Source: Opitutia bacterium (GTDB lineage Bacteria; Verrucomicrobiota; Verrucomicrobiae; Opitutales; Opitutaceae). Taken from it: a DNA stretch of 30,330 nt. The position numbers were made by a program, and so were the translations under genes. The notes under the pieces are model-generated. The model worked only from the letters and a program-made list of their open reading frames with translations. It did not search any database and had not been told where the DNA came from. The stretch covers positions 1-30,330 of the forward strand of contig CANEVO010000049.1 in assembly GCA_947442255.1 (NCBI GenBank). The letters run 5' to 3'. This document shows, in pieces, positions 7,439 through 16,345 of this stretch (positions within the stretch are counted from its first letter, which is position 1; each line of letters opens with the position of its first letter).

Positions 7439-8338
7439 ATGAACTTATCCCTTCCCTTAAAGTTGGATGCGTCGCTCCGCGCCCTCGTTCTCGCGGTTAC
7501 TCTGATGGTCGGGACCCGTGCCGTCGTGGCAGCCGAGGATCCCTTCTTTTTCATCCAACTGAGCGATCCCCAGCTCGGCATGTTCACGAACAACGCCGAC
7601 TTCGTGCAGGATGCCGCGAACTTCGAGTTCGCGGTGGCTTCGGTCAACCGGCTGCGTCCCGCGTTCGTCGTCATCACCGGCGATCTCGTGAACAAGCCCG
7701 GCGACGCTGCGCAGATCGCCGAGTACCGGCGGATCGTCGGCCAGATCGATCCCGCGATTCCCGTCTACAACGTCGCGGGCAACCACGATGTGCAGAACGT
7801 GCCGACGCCGGACAGTCTCGCCGCCTACACGAAAATCTTCGGGCCCGACCGCTTCGTCTTTCGGCATCGGGGGCTCACGGGCGTGGTGCTCAATTCCAGC
7901 ATCATCCACTCGCCCGACAAGGCTCCCGCCCAATTGGCCGAGCAGGAAGCGTGGCTGCGGATCGAGCTCACGCGCGCGAAGGCCGATGGCGCCCGCCACA
8001 TCGTTGTCTTCCAGCATCACTCCTGGTTCCTCGCCCAGGCCTCCGAGCCGGATCAATATTTCAACATCCCGCTCGCCCGGCGGCTCGCCTACCTCTCGCT
8101 CTTTCGCGATCACGGTGTCCGCTATCTTTTCTGCGGCCACTATCATCGTAATGCCGAGGCCCGCGACGGCTCGATCGAAGCGATCACGAGCGGCCCCGTG
8201 GGCAAGCCGCTCGATCAGGCGAAGTCGGGCCTGCGGATCGCCATCGTGCGCGAGGATCGCATCGACCACCGTTACTACGAACTTGGCGAGCTGCCGACGC
8301 GGGTCGAGCTGACGCCGCCGGCCCCGGCTGCGAAGTGA
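7439..8338 (+). CDS. Exported calcineurin-like metallophosphoesterase (CPPED1-like)
   Basis: 299 residues from ATG 7439, with an N-terminal signal peptide (ALVLAVTLMVGTRAVVA, likely cleaved near AAE at 31-33). The metallophosphoesterase blocks are in order: SDPQ (42-45), GDLVN (81-85), GNHD (114-117), a His pair in FQHHSW (191-196) and GHYH (233-236). The first block reads D-P-Q where most of the superfamily has D-x-H; DPQ is also found in CPPED1-type members, so activity is still likely. The enzyme would hydrolyse a phosphomonoester or diester in the periplasm with a dinuclear metal centre; the substrate cannot be read from the sequence. It is a single gene, divergent from the YdjM-type gene. 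Confidence 0.9.
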   Translation: MNLSLPLKLDASLRALVLAVTLMVGTRAVVAAEDPFFFIQLSDPQLGMFTNNADFVQDAANFEFAVASVNRLRPAFVVITGDLVNKPGDAAQIAEYRRIVGQIDPAIPVYNVAGNHDVQNVPTPDSLAAYTKIFGPDRFVFRHRGLTGVVLNSSIIHSPDKAPAQLAEQEAWLRIELTRAKADGARHIVVFQHHSWFLAQASEPDQYFNIPLARRLAYLSLFRDHGVRYLFCGHYHRNAEARDGSIEAITSGPVGKPLDQAKSGLRIAIVREDRIDHRYYELGELPTRVELTPPAPAAK

Positions 8339-8388
8339 TTCTATTGCGGCTCGCGTGATCGACTGACGGGGAAAGCAGGTCATTACTT

Positions 8389-8520
8389 CCCGCTGCTCAC
8401 GCAGCGGGCTACGACTCCGAGTAGCCCTGCCCGTGAGGGCAGGGAGGGGCATCGGTCTCCCGACCCATGAATTCTCCACGCTTAATGAAACGCTTTTCAC
8501 GGGTCGGAGACCCGTGCCAG
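8389..8520. repeat. Cluster of four REP-like hairpins in two subfamilies
   Basis: 8389-8412 is minus-oriented with foot CTAC, stem CCCGCTGC/GCAGCGGG and loop TCAC. 8421-8444 is plus-oriented with foot GTAG, stem CCCTGCCC/GGGCAGGG and loop GTGA. These two form a tail-to-tail pair. 8446-8469 has foot GGGG, stem CATCGGTC/GACCCATG with one mismatch and loop TCCC. 8498-8520 is the inverted partner, with stem CACGGGTC/GACCCGTG and loop GGA. The second pair belongs to the same subfamily as 2126-2196. Confidence 0.85.
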
Positions 8521-8561
8521 CCACGATTGAATCCGGCGCGGTCCTGCGTAGCGTCACTCCG

Positions 8562-8837
8562 ATGCCCGAACTCGAAACGGCCGCCCCGGTGGCAGGCACG
8601 ACGCCGGACGATCTCGTCGAGGTCGGCGTCTATTTGTCGATCGCGGCAGGTTCGCAACACGGTCTCGTGATCCTCGCGATGCGGCATCCGTACTGGCTCG
8701 TGCCGGGGAGCAACGCCATCCGACTGCTCGTCGAACCGGCGATTGCCGCAACCGCCCGCCACCAACTCGACTGCTTCGACCGCGAGAGCGTCGGCTGGCC
8801 GAACGCCGTAACCCACGCTTCCGGGCGCGGCGCCGGC
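8562..8837 (+). pseudogene. Truncated gene remnant, possibly the N-terminal domain of a rhomboid-like membrane protein
   Basis: From ATG 8562 a plus-strand frame reads as convincing protein for about 80 residues: DDLVEVGVYLSIAAG, HGLVILAMRHPYWLVPG, IRLLVEPAIAAT, then a FDRESVGWP segment. Third codon positions are G/C-rich. After about 8805 the coding character stops. The frame stays open until 9212 only because it runs antisense into the decarboxylase gene. The visible part resembles the soluble domain that precedes the membrane domain in some rhomboid-family proteins, from memory and with low certainty. The membrane domain is absent. Either the gene was cut off by a rearrangement next to the REP cluster just upstream, or it is a short free-standing protein that ends within its neighbour. 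Confidence 0.45.
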
Positions 8838-10205
8838 CTAACGCGGGGGAAGCACACCCCGCGCCACCCGGATCATCGCTTCGATACTGCGATCGACATC
8901 GGCGTCGGTGGTGGCCCAGGAGGAAACGCTGATTCGCATCGCGGTGCGCCCCTGCCACACCGTGATTCCGGCCCAGCAGGTACCCTCGGCTTGAATCGCC
9001 TCAATCACGCGCTTGGTGGTCGCGGCGTCGCCAAAGGCCACGAGCACCTGGTTCAGCACGACCTCGTTGAGAATCTCCCCGCCCGCAGCCGCCAGCCGCT
9101 CCGCAAACCGGCGGGCCTGCGCGCAATTGCGTTCGATCAATTCCGCCACGCCTTCCCGGCCCAACGCCCGCAGCGCCGCCCAGACCTCGACGCCGCGCGC
9201 GCGGCGGGATAACTCCGGCGTGAAGTCCGCGGGATTCCGCTGATCGTTCTGCGTGGGCAGATACTCGGCCGTAATCGCCATCGCCGCCTTCAGCGCATGG
9301 GGGTCGCGCACTAGCGCCAGCCCGCAGTCGTAGGGCACATTCAGCCATTTGTGCGCATCGGTGGCCCAGGAATCGGCCCGCTCGATGCCGGCCGTCAGGT
9401 GGGCCCGCGAGGGCGCCGCGGCGGCCCAAAGTCCGAACGCGCCATCCACGTGCACCCACGCTCCGGTGCCTTCCACCCGCCGGCAGATGGCCCCGATAGG
9501 ATCGAAGGCTCCCGTGTTCACATTGCCGGCCTGCAGACAGACAATCGTGGGGCCAACGACGTCCGGAAAAGCCTCCGCGCGCAGCCGGCCCTGCCCGTCG
9601 ACCGGCACGGCGACGACGCGGGTCCGGCCGAGCCCGAGCAGGCCGAGCGACTTGGTCACACTTGGGTGGGTCTCGGATCCGATTACGACCGTGATCGGAG
9701 GTGCGCCAAACAACCCGTCGGCCTCCACGTTCCATCCCGCGCGCGCCAGCACCGCATGCCGGGCCGCCGCCAGCGCGGTGAAATTAGCGACCGTCGCACC
9801 CGTGACGAAGCCGGCGCCGCACCCCGGCGGCAGACGCAGGATCTCCAGGAGCCAGCGCAATGCGACCTGTTCCAGGTGAGCCGTCCCCGGCGTTGGCCGG
9901 TAGAGCCCCGTATTCTGATCCCAAGCACCGGCGAGCCAGTTGCTGGCGAGCGTGACCGGCAGCGAGCCGCCAATCACAAAACCGAAGAACCGCGCGCCGG
10001 CCATCGCCGTCGTGGCGGGCGAGCCGACTTCGTCCAGCAGCCGCAGCGTTTCGCCCGGACTACATGGCTCGACGGGCAGCGGCTCGTCGAAACGCTCCAA
10101 GCCGGAGATCGCGGCGGGCGTGGGCGCCACGCCGCGGGCGTCGAGACCCTCCAGGTAACGTATCGCCCGCTCGGCGGCGTCGCGCAGGAGATCGTTCGTC
10201 GCCAT
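8838..10205 (-). CDS. PLP-dependent group II amino acid decarboxylase family protein
   Basis: 455 residues. The PLP lysine is Lys286 in ATDAHKWLNVPYDCG; Asp254 and Ala256 in VHVDGAFGLW bind the PLP ring, and His180 in ETHPSVTKSLGLLGLG stacks on it. GAGFVTGATVANFTAL (130-145) is the phosphate-binding segment. This arrangement is that of aromatic-L-amino-acid, glutamate and related decarboxylases (PF00282). The bacterial branch with this N-terminus is often annotated only as aspartate aminotransferase family or pyridoxal-dependent decarboxylase, and I cannot name the substrate. The protein is expected to be cytoplasmic. The start codon at 10205 lies 15 bp from the stop of the upstream PVC gene (10221), so the two may be co-transcribed, although no functional link is evident. 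Confidence 0.9.
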   Translation of the reverse strand: MATNDLLRDAAERAIRYLEGLDARGVAPTPAAISGLERFDEPLPVEPCSPGETLRLLDEVGSPATTAMAGARFFGFVIGGSLPVTLASNWLAGAWDQNTGLYRPTPGTAHLEQVALRWLLEILRLPPGCGAGFVTGATVANFTALAAARHAVLARAGWNVEADGLFGAPPITVVIGSETHPSVTKSLGLLGLGRTRVVAVPVDGQGRLRAEAFPDVVGPTIVCLQAGNVNTGAFDPIGAICRRVEGTGAWVHVDGAFGLWAAAAPSRAHLTAGIERADSWATDAHKWLNVPYDCGLALVRDPHALKAAMAITAEYLPTQNDQRNPADFTPELSRRARGVEVWAALRALGREGVAELIERNCAQARRFAERLAAAGGEILNEVVLNQVLVAFGDAATTKRVIEAIQAEGTCWAGITVWQGRTAMRISVSSWATTDADVDRSIEAMIRVARGVLPPR

Positions 10206-10220
10206 GGCAGCCGCGGCGGA

Positions 10221-12773
10221 CTACTCACCCACCCGGTTGCCGATCGATTCGAGCTCCGCGTCGGTATACGACTGACCGCGGATAATGATCGCCCGCCTCA
10301 TGTCAGCGATGACCGACGGAGCGACCGCCGGAGCCTCGTGACCCCAGTTCCGGCGAATGTAGGTCAGCACGGCCGCCAAATCGGCATCTGCCATCATCTC
10401 GAGTGCGGGCATCGGGGCGGCGAACCGACCCGTCTTGCCCTTCAGGAGAATGCGCGCAAGCAACTGCTCGTCGCCGAGGACCCACTTCGAATTGACCAGC
10501 GGCAGCGCGAGGCCGTCGAGGCCCATGCCGGTGGGCTGGTGACACGCGGAGCACACGAAGGTGTACACGTTCTTGCCCTTCTCGAATTGCTGCTGTTCTG
10601 CGGCCGTCAGCGACTTTGGGCCGCCCGGGTGTTTCCCCGGCCAGTCGAACCGGGTGACCAGGTCACCCGACAGCTTGGCAATCTCGGCGTCGGCATCCTT
10701 GGAGGCCGTCTCGAGCGCCTTGGGGAACGCCGGAATCTTCCGGACACTCGTCGTGCGCATGCCGTTCAGCAGCGCCAGGCGATGCCACTTCGGCTGCGCG
10801 TCGGTGCGGACCAACTCGAACAGCCGCTCGACCTTGGTCGCGTTGCTCTCCTGCAACACCGAGGCCGCGAGGGCTTCAAAGACATTCGCAAAACCGGGAC
10901 GCGCCTCGCGCCACTCCGGCGACGCCGCGAGCCGCTCCATGAAGCCAAGCTCGTTGCCGGCGAGGCTGCTCACCACCGCTTGGATCACGAAAGGCGTCTC
11001 GGCGTCCCGCAACAGCAGCGCCGCGAGGGCCGCATCACGCGTGGCTGCCGAGGCCTCGCCGAGCGAGAACGCCACCTGCCAGCGAACTTCGCGCGATGGG
11101 TCGCGGACGCGAGAGGCGACCTTGTCGACCAGCGCGGCGTTGCCGGCGTTAAGCATCGGCTCGCTCAACCGAATCGCGGCGGCCCGAAGCTTCGGGGCCG
11201 GATCGTCCAGCACGTTGGCGATGGTCTCGGAGTCGATGTCGCCAATGCCTTCGAGAATCCAAAGAGCCTGCAGGCGGGTCGGCACCGTCGCGGTCGCGGC
11301 CAGGGCCTGCTTGCGCAGGCTCGTCGTCACTGACTTATCGGCCCGCTCCACCAGCAGCCGCCGCGCAGTGTCGCGCCACCAGCCGTTCGGATGGGTCAGA
11401 TGCTCGACCAACTGGGCGGACGTCGCCTTCGAGAGATTCGGCTGTGGCCCGGGCGGCTTGGAATCATGGACGATGCGGTAGATGCGGCCGAGCCGGGTGC
11501 CCTTGTCCAGTCCGCGCTCGATGATCTGCTTACGCAGGTAGCTCGTCATGAACTGCCGGTGCTGCAGGATGCCGCGGTAGAGATCGACCACGTACATCGT
11601 GCCATCGGGAGCGGTGTAGAGATTGACGGGGCGGAAACGCTCGTCGGTCGAGGTCAGGAATTCCTGCTGCCCGTCCGCATAGGCGTTCCGGCCGCTGAGG
11701 ATGCCCTCCTCCTCCTTGATGATCGAACGCCGGATCACATGGGCCGAGGGCTCGGTGGAGAAATAGTTACCGTAGAACTCGGCCGGAAAATTGTCGCCGC
11801 GATAGATGAGCGGTCCGCAGGCGGCCGTGAAATCCTTCAGCGTGCCGTTCTTGCGGAGCTGGCCTTCCCCGTAACCGCGGTTGATGCCCGCGGTGACGCG
11901 GGCCGGCCAGAGTTCCTGGTTCGCATCGACGAGATGATTCACGCCGCTGCCGCGATTCTCGACCCGCGCGTTGGTCAGGTTCAGGTTCGGATTGCGCGAG
12001 TGATAGTGCAGCGGGACCAGGTCGGAGCGCAGGTAATCGGAATTCGAATTCGTGAAGGTCCGGCCGTAGTCGTCCATCGCCTGGCCCCACTGACCGCGGG
12101 AAACCACCGGCGATGAAATCCACTTGCCGTCCTTCAGCCGGAAGCGCCGTCCGTATGAACTGGAGACGAGCCAGTTGTCCATGCCCCAGAGCAGCCCGTT
12201 GCCGCCGCCTTCCGGATTGGTCTCCCGGACCGAGTAGTCAGTCGAGATGGCGGTCTTCTCGTCGGCCTTGCCGTCGCCGTTGGTGTCGCGGGTGAACCAG
12301 AGATTCGGTGGCTCGGCGACGATGACGCCGTCCTTCAGGACCTTCACGAGGCGCGGCAGGTGTAGGTTGTCCATGTACACCGTGCTCTTGTCCATCCGGC
12401 CGTCCTTGTCGGTGTCCTCGAGCATGACGATCCGGTTGATCGGCTCGATTTCGCCCTTCCCGTCCACATCGGGCATGTAGCTGCGCATCTCGACGACCCA
12501 GAGGCGCCCATCGGGATCGATGTCCATCGCCACCGGCTCGGTGACGAGCGGCTCGCTGGCCACGAGTTCAATCCGGAACCCCGGCTGCAGACGGAACGAC
12601 TTCAGGGCGTCCTCCGGCTTCAGGACCGGCGCCGGCGGGATATTCCATTCCTTCGGCGGCGGGGCCTGCACCTGGCCCGCGGAGTCACGCTGGTCGCCCA
12701 TTTGGGCAAACAGCGACGCGGACAGGCCGAGGAAGGTGGCAACGCGGAGGAGACGGCGGGGGAGTGATCGCAT
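10221..12773 (-). CDS. PVC-type membrane-bound dehydrogenase with HEAT repeats and C-terminal cytochrome c domain
   Basis: 850 residues from the ATG at 12773, chosen because it begins a signal peptide (MRSLPRRLLRVATFLGLSASLFAQ); an upstream ATG at 12830 would extend it without benefit. A beta-propeller region resembling sugar dehydrogenases spans roughly 45-430. It contains EPVAMDIDPDGRLWVVEMR and two Asp-rich calcium-loop-like motifs (DTDKDGRMD and DTNGDGKAD). Alpha-helical HEAT-like repeats follow at about 450-680. The cytochrome c domain has CSACH at 741-745 and a likely axial Met788 in APMPAL. This architecture is a hallmark of Planctomycetota and Verrucomicrobiota (TIGR02604-type). It is expected to oxidise a carbohydrate-like substrate in the periplasm and pass electrons to the respiratory chain. 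Heme attachment needs the Ccm/Ccs machinery, which is not in the window. Confidence 0.93.
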   Translation of the reverse strand: MRSLPRRLLRVATFLGLSASLFAQMGDQRDSAGQVQAPPPKEWNIPPAPVLKPEDALKSFRLQPGFRIELVASEPLVTEPVAMDIDPDGRLWVVEMRSYMPDVDGKGEIEPINRIVMLEDTDKDGRMDKSTVYMDNLHLPRLVKVLKDGVIVAEPPNLWFTRDTNGDGKADEKTAISTDYSVRETNPEGGGNGLLWGMDNWLVSSSYGRRFRLKDGKWISSPVVSRGQWGQAMDDYGRTFTNSNSDYLRSDLVPLHYHSRNPNLNLTNARVENRGSGVNHLVDANQELWPARVTAGINRGYGEGQLRKNGTLKDFTAACGPLIYRGDNFPAEFYGNYFSTEPSAHVIRRSIIKEEEGILSGRNAYADGQQEFLTSTDERFRPVNLYTAPDGTMYVVDLYRGILQHRQFMTSYLRKQIIERGLDKGTRLGRIYRIVHDSKPPGPQPNLSKATSAQLVEHLTHPNGWWRDTARRLLVERADKSVTTSLRKQALAATATVPTRLQALWILEGIGDIDSETIANVLDDPAPKLRAAAIRLSEPMLNAGNAALVDKVASRVRDPSREVRWQVAFSLGEASAATRDAALAALLLRDAETPFVIQAVVSSLAGNELGFMERLAASPEWREARPGFANVFEALAASVLQESNATKVERLFELVRTDAQPKWHRLALLNGMRTTSVRKIPAFPKALETASKDADAEIAKLSGDLVTRFDWPGKHPGGPKSLTAAEQQQFEKGKNVYTFVCSACHQPTGMGLDGLALPLVNSKWVLGDEQLLARILLKGKTGRFAAPMPALEMMADADLAAVLTYIRRNWGHEAPAVAPSVIADMRRAIIIRGQSYTDAELESIGNRVGE

Positions 12774-13004
12774 GGCAGTAAAAAAGTTAAGGATACAGCG
12801 AAGCAGGCAATAAAAAGCGGGCAAACGCAAAGGCTGCTTTTCCGGGGGCGGAATTACTTCGGTCGCGCTGCCTTCGTGCAGGGGGCAGTCTTGCGGCGCC
12901 CCTCCGCTTGAAAGACCCGGCCCCTACCCTCGCCCGATCCCCGCTTAACCCGGATGTTTCACGGTACCAAGATAAGATCCAACACTCTGTCGCAGCCGCT
13001 GGGA

Positions 13005-13053
13005 GTGGCGCCGGTCTCTGACCGGCGTCCCGCCAGTCGGAGACTGGCTCCAC
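13005..13053. repeat. REP-like hairpin pair, GGTC-TCY subfamily
   Basis: 13005-13027 has foot GTGG, stem CGCCGGTC/GACCGGCG and loop TCT. 13031-13053 is inverted, with stem CGCCAGTC/GACTGGCT (terminal mismatch), loop GGA and foot CCAC. The gap 12774-13090 otherwise holds an A/T-rich patch just upstream of the PVC gene (12777-12815), which may be its promoter region. No gene is seen there. Confidence 0.85.
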
Positions 13054-13090
13054 GGGCGGCAATCGCATGCGGGGGCTGTGAAATATCCGC

Positions 13091-13924
13091 CTAAGGCAGC
13101 CATGGATACTTCCGCGGATCCGGTTTCCGTTTCTCGCGCTGCGCGGTCATGAAGTGCTGTGCCTCCTCGCTCATGTAATAGAGCAGCGTGGCATTGCCCG
13201 CGAGTTCCTGCACCCCGGCCTGGCCGTCGAGCTCGGCGTTGAACGCACTCTTGAGCAGCCGAATCGCGAGCGGGCTCTTCTCCAGAATCTCGTTCGCCCA
13301 TTTCACGCCCTCGGCTTCGAGGTCCGCCACCGGCACCACGGTGTTCACCAGCCCCATTTCGTGCGCCTCCTTCGCGCCGTATTGCCGGCAGAGAAACCAG
13401 ATCTCGCGGGCTTTCTTCTGACCGACCACGCGGGCGAGATAGCTCGATCCAAAGCCGCCGTCGAAGCTCCCCATCTTGGGACCGACCTGGCCGAAGATCG
13501 CATTGTCGGCGGCGATGCTCAGATCGCACACGACATGGAGCACATGGCCGCCGCCAATCGCATAGCCCGCGACCAGCGCAATCACGACTTTGGGCATCGA
13601 GCGGATCAGCTTCTGCAGATCGAGGACGTTGAGGCGCGGTACTCCGGCTTCATCCACGTAGCCCGCGGGGCCGCGGACACTCTGGTCGCCGCCCGCGCAG
13701 AAGGCATATTTCCCGTCGGTGTGGGGCCCCGCGCCAGTCAGCAGGATGACGCCAATCGCGGGATCCTCCCGCGCGTCAGTGAAGGCGTCGAACATCTCGG
13801 CGACCGTGCGCGGCCGAAACGCATTGCGCTTCGCCGGGCGATTGATGGTCACACGGGCGATGCCGCCGGACTTGTGGTAGAGGATGTCCGTGTAGGTCTT
13901 GGCGACCTTCCATTCGGGAATCAT
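13091..13924 (-). CDS. menB: 1,4-dihydroxy-2-naphthoyl-CoA synthase
   Basis: 277 residues from ATG 13924, chosen because [30 protein letters not shown] matches family N-termini in layout; an ATG 36 bp upstream is less likely. It is a crotonase-fold enzyme with CAGGDQ (76-81), GYAIGGGH (120-127), [12 protein letters not shown] (148-159), the MenB-specific WFLCRQY (176-182) and a C-terminus ending YPWLP. Gly148 in QVGPK corresponds to the glycine that lets type I MenB use bicarbonate as catalytic base. It closes the second ring of the naphthoquinone from o-succinylbenzoyl-CoA in menaquinone synthesis. The other men genes are not in the window, so this copy is unlinked from its pathway. Confidence 0.95.
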   Translation of the reverse strand: MIPEWKVAKTYTDILYHKSGGIARVTINRPAKRNAFRPRTVAEMFDAFTDAREDPAIGVILLTGAGPHTDGKYAFCAGGDQSVRGPAGYVDEAGVPRLNVLDLQKLIRSMPKVVIALVAGYAIGGGHVLHVVCDLSIAADNAIFGQVGPKMGSFDGGFGSSYLARVVGQKKAREIWFLCRQYGAKEAHEMGLVNTVVPVADLEAEGVKWANEILEKSPLAIRLLKSAFNAELDGQAGVQELAGNATLLYYMSEEAQHFMTAQREKRKPDPRKYPWLP

Positions 13925-13979
13925 CCGCGCAGCGTGAAACCATTTTCGGCGGTTGTCCACCGGTCAGCCAGACCGTGAC

Positions 13980-14348
13980 TCACACCGTCTCCACCCGCCG
14001 GTAGGTGGCCAGATATCGGTTCTGGCCGGGCGCCGTCTTGAAATCCCCGGGCACCTCGCCCCCGAGGCCGTAGCAAATCCGCAACACGCCGCCGACGCGC
14101 TGGTACAGCCCGGAGATCGTGCGGCCGGCATTCGGACCTTCCGCGCCGTGCATCAGAATCGCCCCGGTCCCGCCCGCGATCTCAAAGCTGCCGCGATCGG
14201 ACACCACGCCGTCGAACTGCACCCGGTATTCGTTCCGCGACAACTCGAGGACCGTCTTGAGCACGACCAAATCGGGCGCACCTTCCCCGTCGTACTCCGC
14301 GCGGATCAGTTGCCAGAGGCCATTCAGGGAAGCGGGGGCGACATTCAT
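13980..14348 (-). CDS. TIGR03067-type domain protein
   Basis: 122 residues from ATG 14348. It begins with LNGLWQLIRAEYDGEGAP, the characteristic Gly-x-Trp start of TIGR03067 proteins. It has a mid-region VLELSRNEYRVQFDGVVSDRG and a typical C-terminal pattern GLYQRVGGVLRICYG, then TAPGQNRYLATYRRV. The lipocalin-like beta fold is inferred from the alternating pattern. The family is expanded in Planctomycetota and Verrucomicrobiota and has no known biochemical role. No signal peptide is visible with this start. The frame is open upstream to 14579, but that overlaps the esterase gene. It lies 55 bp after the SASA esterase on the same strand and could be co-transcribed with it. Confidence 0.8.
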   Translation of the reverse strand: MNVAPASLNGLWQLIRAEYDGEGAPDLVVLKTVLELSRNEYRVQFDGVVSDRGSFEIAGGTGAILMHGAEGPNAGRTISGLYQRVGGVLRICYGLGGEVPGDFKTAPGQNRYLATYRRVETV

Positions 14349-14403
14349 TCGGTGCGAATCAGACAAACCCGCCGCCGCTCCACGGAGCGCAGCCGGCGAT
14401 CGA

Positions 14404-15168
14404 TTACTTTCCCGCCGCCTGGGCTTTCTCCAGCACGAAGAAGGCCTCGGCGTAACGCCGGCCGAATTCCCGCAGCGACGGCGCGTCAAAATGTGTCTGG
14501 TCACCCTTGTCGAGCAGGCCCTGGGACGAAACGCTGGCGCAGCGGGCAACCGATTTCGGCAGCGAGGCCAGCACCGCATTCATCGGGGCATTGGTCTCCC
14601 GGCCGGCAAACAACTCGCCCACCACGATCGGCACATCGGCGGCGTTGAGATCGGCCCGCAACCGTGCCACGAGCCCGGCGAACCGTGCGGCGTAGGTCAC
14701 CCGCTTTTCCGGGCCGCTGTCAGCCTCGCCCTGATGCCAGAGGATGCCGCGCAGCCGGCCGCCCCCGGCGAGTGCCAGCCGCGCGCGCTCGATCGCGTTC
14801 GTGTAGAGTTTTCCGGCCGGGGCCCACTCGTCGAGCGAGGTCCCGCCAAAGGCCGCCGGCACCAGGCCGATGATCGCATTCGGTTCCGTCGCCGCGACTG
14901 CGCGGGCGAAGCTCGAACCGAGCCCGACGCCGATGATCGTGGGCTTGTCGAAATGCAAGGGATCGATCGCCGGCACCCAGGCCTTCGCCTCGGTCTGCTT
15001 GAAGATTCGCGGATGTGGCACCTGGTCCTGCGGCTCGACCGCGCCGCGGCCCGCCATGTTGGACTGACCAATCAGGAGGAAGATGTCTTTCGGTACCGGT
15101 TCCGCCGCGCACGCGGCCAGCACCGAACCGAGCCAACAGGACGACGCCAACAGGATTCGGGCGATCAT
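14404..15168 (-). CDS. Exported carbohydrate esterase (SASA / sialate O-acetylesterase family)
   Basis: 254 residues. The signal peptide ends SVLAACAAEP; LAAC (17-20) fits a lipobox, so this may be a lipoprotein anchored at Cys20. The SGNH-type blocks are FLLIGQSNMAGRG with nucleophile Ser36, an oxyanion block AAFGGTSLDEW (105-115), ILWHQGEADS (142-151), and DQTHFD with catalytic Asp224 and His227. The family removes acetyl groups from sugars or polysaccharides outside the cytoplasm; sialic acid specificity cannot be assumed. Only 10 bp separate it from the oxidoreductase gene upstream, which suggests an operon dedicated to carbohydrate breakdown. Confidence 0.9.
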   Translation of the reverse strand: MIARILLASSCWLGSVLAACAAEPVPKDIFLLIGQSNMAGRGAVEPQDQVPHPRIFKQTEAKAWVPAIDPLHFDKPTIIGVGLGSSFARAVAATEPNAIIGLVPAAFGGTSLDEWAPAGKLYTNAIERARLALAGGGRLRGILWHQGEADSGPEKRVTYAARFAGLVARLRADLNAADVPIVVGELFAGRETNAPMNAVLASLPKSVARCASVSSQGLLDKGDQTHFDAPSLREFGRRYAEAFFVLEKAQAAGK

Positions 15169-15178
15169 GGGAAGAGGA

Positions 15179-16345
15179 TCAGGTCAGCCACTTCGCCGCC
15201 GCCTGGGCCTTGAGGCAGAGCTCGGCCGCCTTGAAGGCATGCGCCTGGGTCATCGCCTTCTCGGTCCGGTTCAGGCAGTCGAGGATCAACTCGCCAAAGA
15301 ACTTGTAGCCGACGCGGCCATCGCACGGGACATAGTGCTCCTTCTCGCCATCGACGATGAAGAGATGGTCCCCCGTCTTGTCGCGGGCGAGGTCGACGTA
15401 CTTGCGCAGTTCGATGAAGCCCTTCGTGCCCAGGATGAAGGTCCGTCCGTCACCCCAGATGCTCAGCCCGTCCGGAGTGTACCAATCGACGCGGATCTGG
15501 TTCGTCGCGCCGTTGTTCGCGACAAAGGTCGCCTCGCCGAAGTCCTCGAGTTCGGGCGTCTTGGGATTCGCAAAGTTGCCCACCGCCGCATGTACGACCG
15601 TGGCATCCGTCGCGCTGGCAAAGGTCAGGAACGCCTCGCACTGGTGGCTGCCGATGTCGCACAGGATCCCGCCGTACTTCTCGCGTTCAAAGAACCAGGC
15701 CGGGCGCGTGTGCAGGCCGAGCCGATGCGGCCCGAGGCCGGTGACACTGACCACCCGTCCGATCGCGCCACTCTGCACCAACTCAGTCGCGTACAGGCCG
15801 GCCTCGGAGGTCAGCCGTTCGCTGAAATACACCATGTACTTCCGTCCCGTCTTCGCCGCGATCGCCTTGGCCTGCTCGAATTGCGCGGAGGTCGTGAACG
15901 GCGTCTTGTCCGTAAAGTAGTCCTTGCCCGCCTCCATCACCCGGCACCCGATCGGCCCGCGCACATTCGGCACCGCGGCCGCGGCGACGAGCTGCACCTC
16001 GCGGTCCGCGAGAATCTCGTCGAGCGAACGCGCGGCCTTGGCCTGGGGAAACCGCTTCTGGAAATCCGCCAGCGCCTTCGCGTTGGGTTCGAAGACCCAC
16101 TTCAACGTTGCGCCGGCCTCGATCAACGAGGTGCACATGCCGTTGATGTGGGAATGATCGAGGTGCGCCGCGGCGAAGACAAACTCGCCCGGCTTTACGA
16201 CGACACCCGAGGTCAGGCGCGGTACATACTTCGCGCTCGGGGCGACGGACGCCCCGGTGGCCGCGGCGCCCAAAGCCAATTGGGGAAACATCGAACCGGC
16301 GGCAACGGCCCCGGCGGTGTGAGTGAGGAAATGACGGCGATTCAT
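15179..16345 (-). CDS. Tat-exported Gfo/Idh/MocA family oxidoreductase
   Basis: 388 residues. The N-terminus MNRRHFLTHTAGAVAAG is a twin-arginine signal (Arg3-Arg4, then FL). The Rossmann part lacks a canonical GxGxxG and instead reads FAAAHLDHSHINGM (57-70), a His-rich variant seen in some Verrucomicrobiota and Planctomycetota members. DKTPFTT (146-152) takes the place of the usual EKP motif, and CDIGSHQCEAF (229-239) carries the conserved Asp and His of the substrate site. Such proteins are folded with NAD(P) in the cytoplasm and exported, and usually act on sugars or sugar acids. It begins a likely operon with the SASA esterase and perhaps the TIGR03067 gene. Confidence 0.9.
   Translation of the reverse strand: MNRRHFLTHTAGAVAAGSMFPQLALGAAATGASVAPSAKYVPRLTSGVVVKPGEFVFAAAHLDHSHINGMCTSLIEAGATLKWVFEPNAKALADFQKRFPQAKAARSLDEILADREVQLVAAAAVPNVRGPIGCRVMEAGKDYFTDKTPFTTSAQFEQAKAIAAKTGRKYMVYFSERLTSEAGLYATELVQSGAIGRVVSVTGLGPHRLGLHTRPAWFFEREKYGGILCDIGSHQCEAFLTFASATDATVVHAAVGNFANPKTPELEDFGEATFVANNGATNQIRVDWYTPDGLSIWGDGRTFILGTKGFIELRKYVDLARDKTGDHLFIVDGEKEHYVPCDGRVGYKFFGELILDCLNRTEKAMTQAHAFKAAELCLKAQAAAKWLT

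Noticed and set aside
9351..11333. Long plus-strand open frame (660 codons) opposite the decarboxylase and PVC genes
   Set aside because: It is antisense to two genes with clear domain motifs. The Arg/Gly/His-rich translation is typical of GC-rich shadow frames and has no start context or domain.
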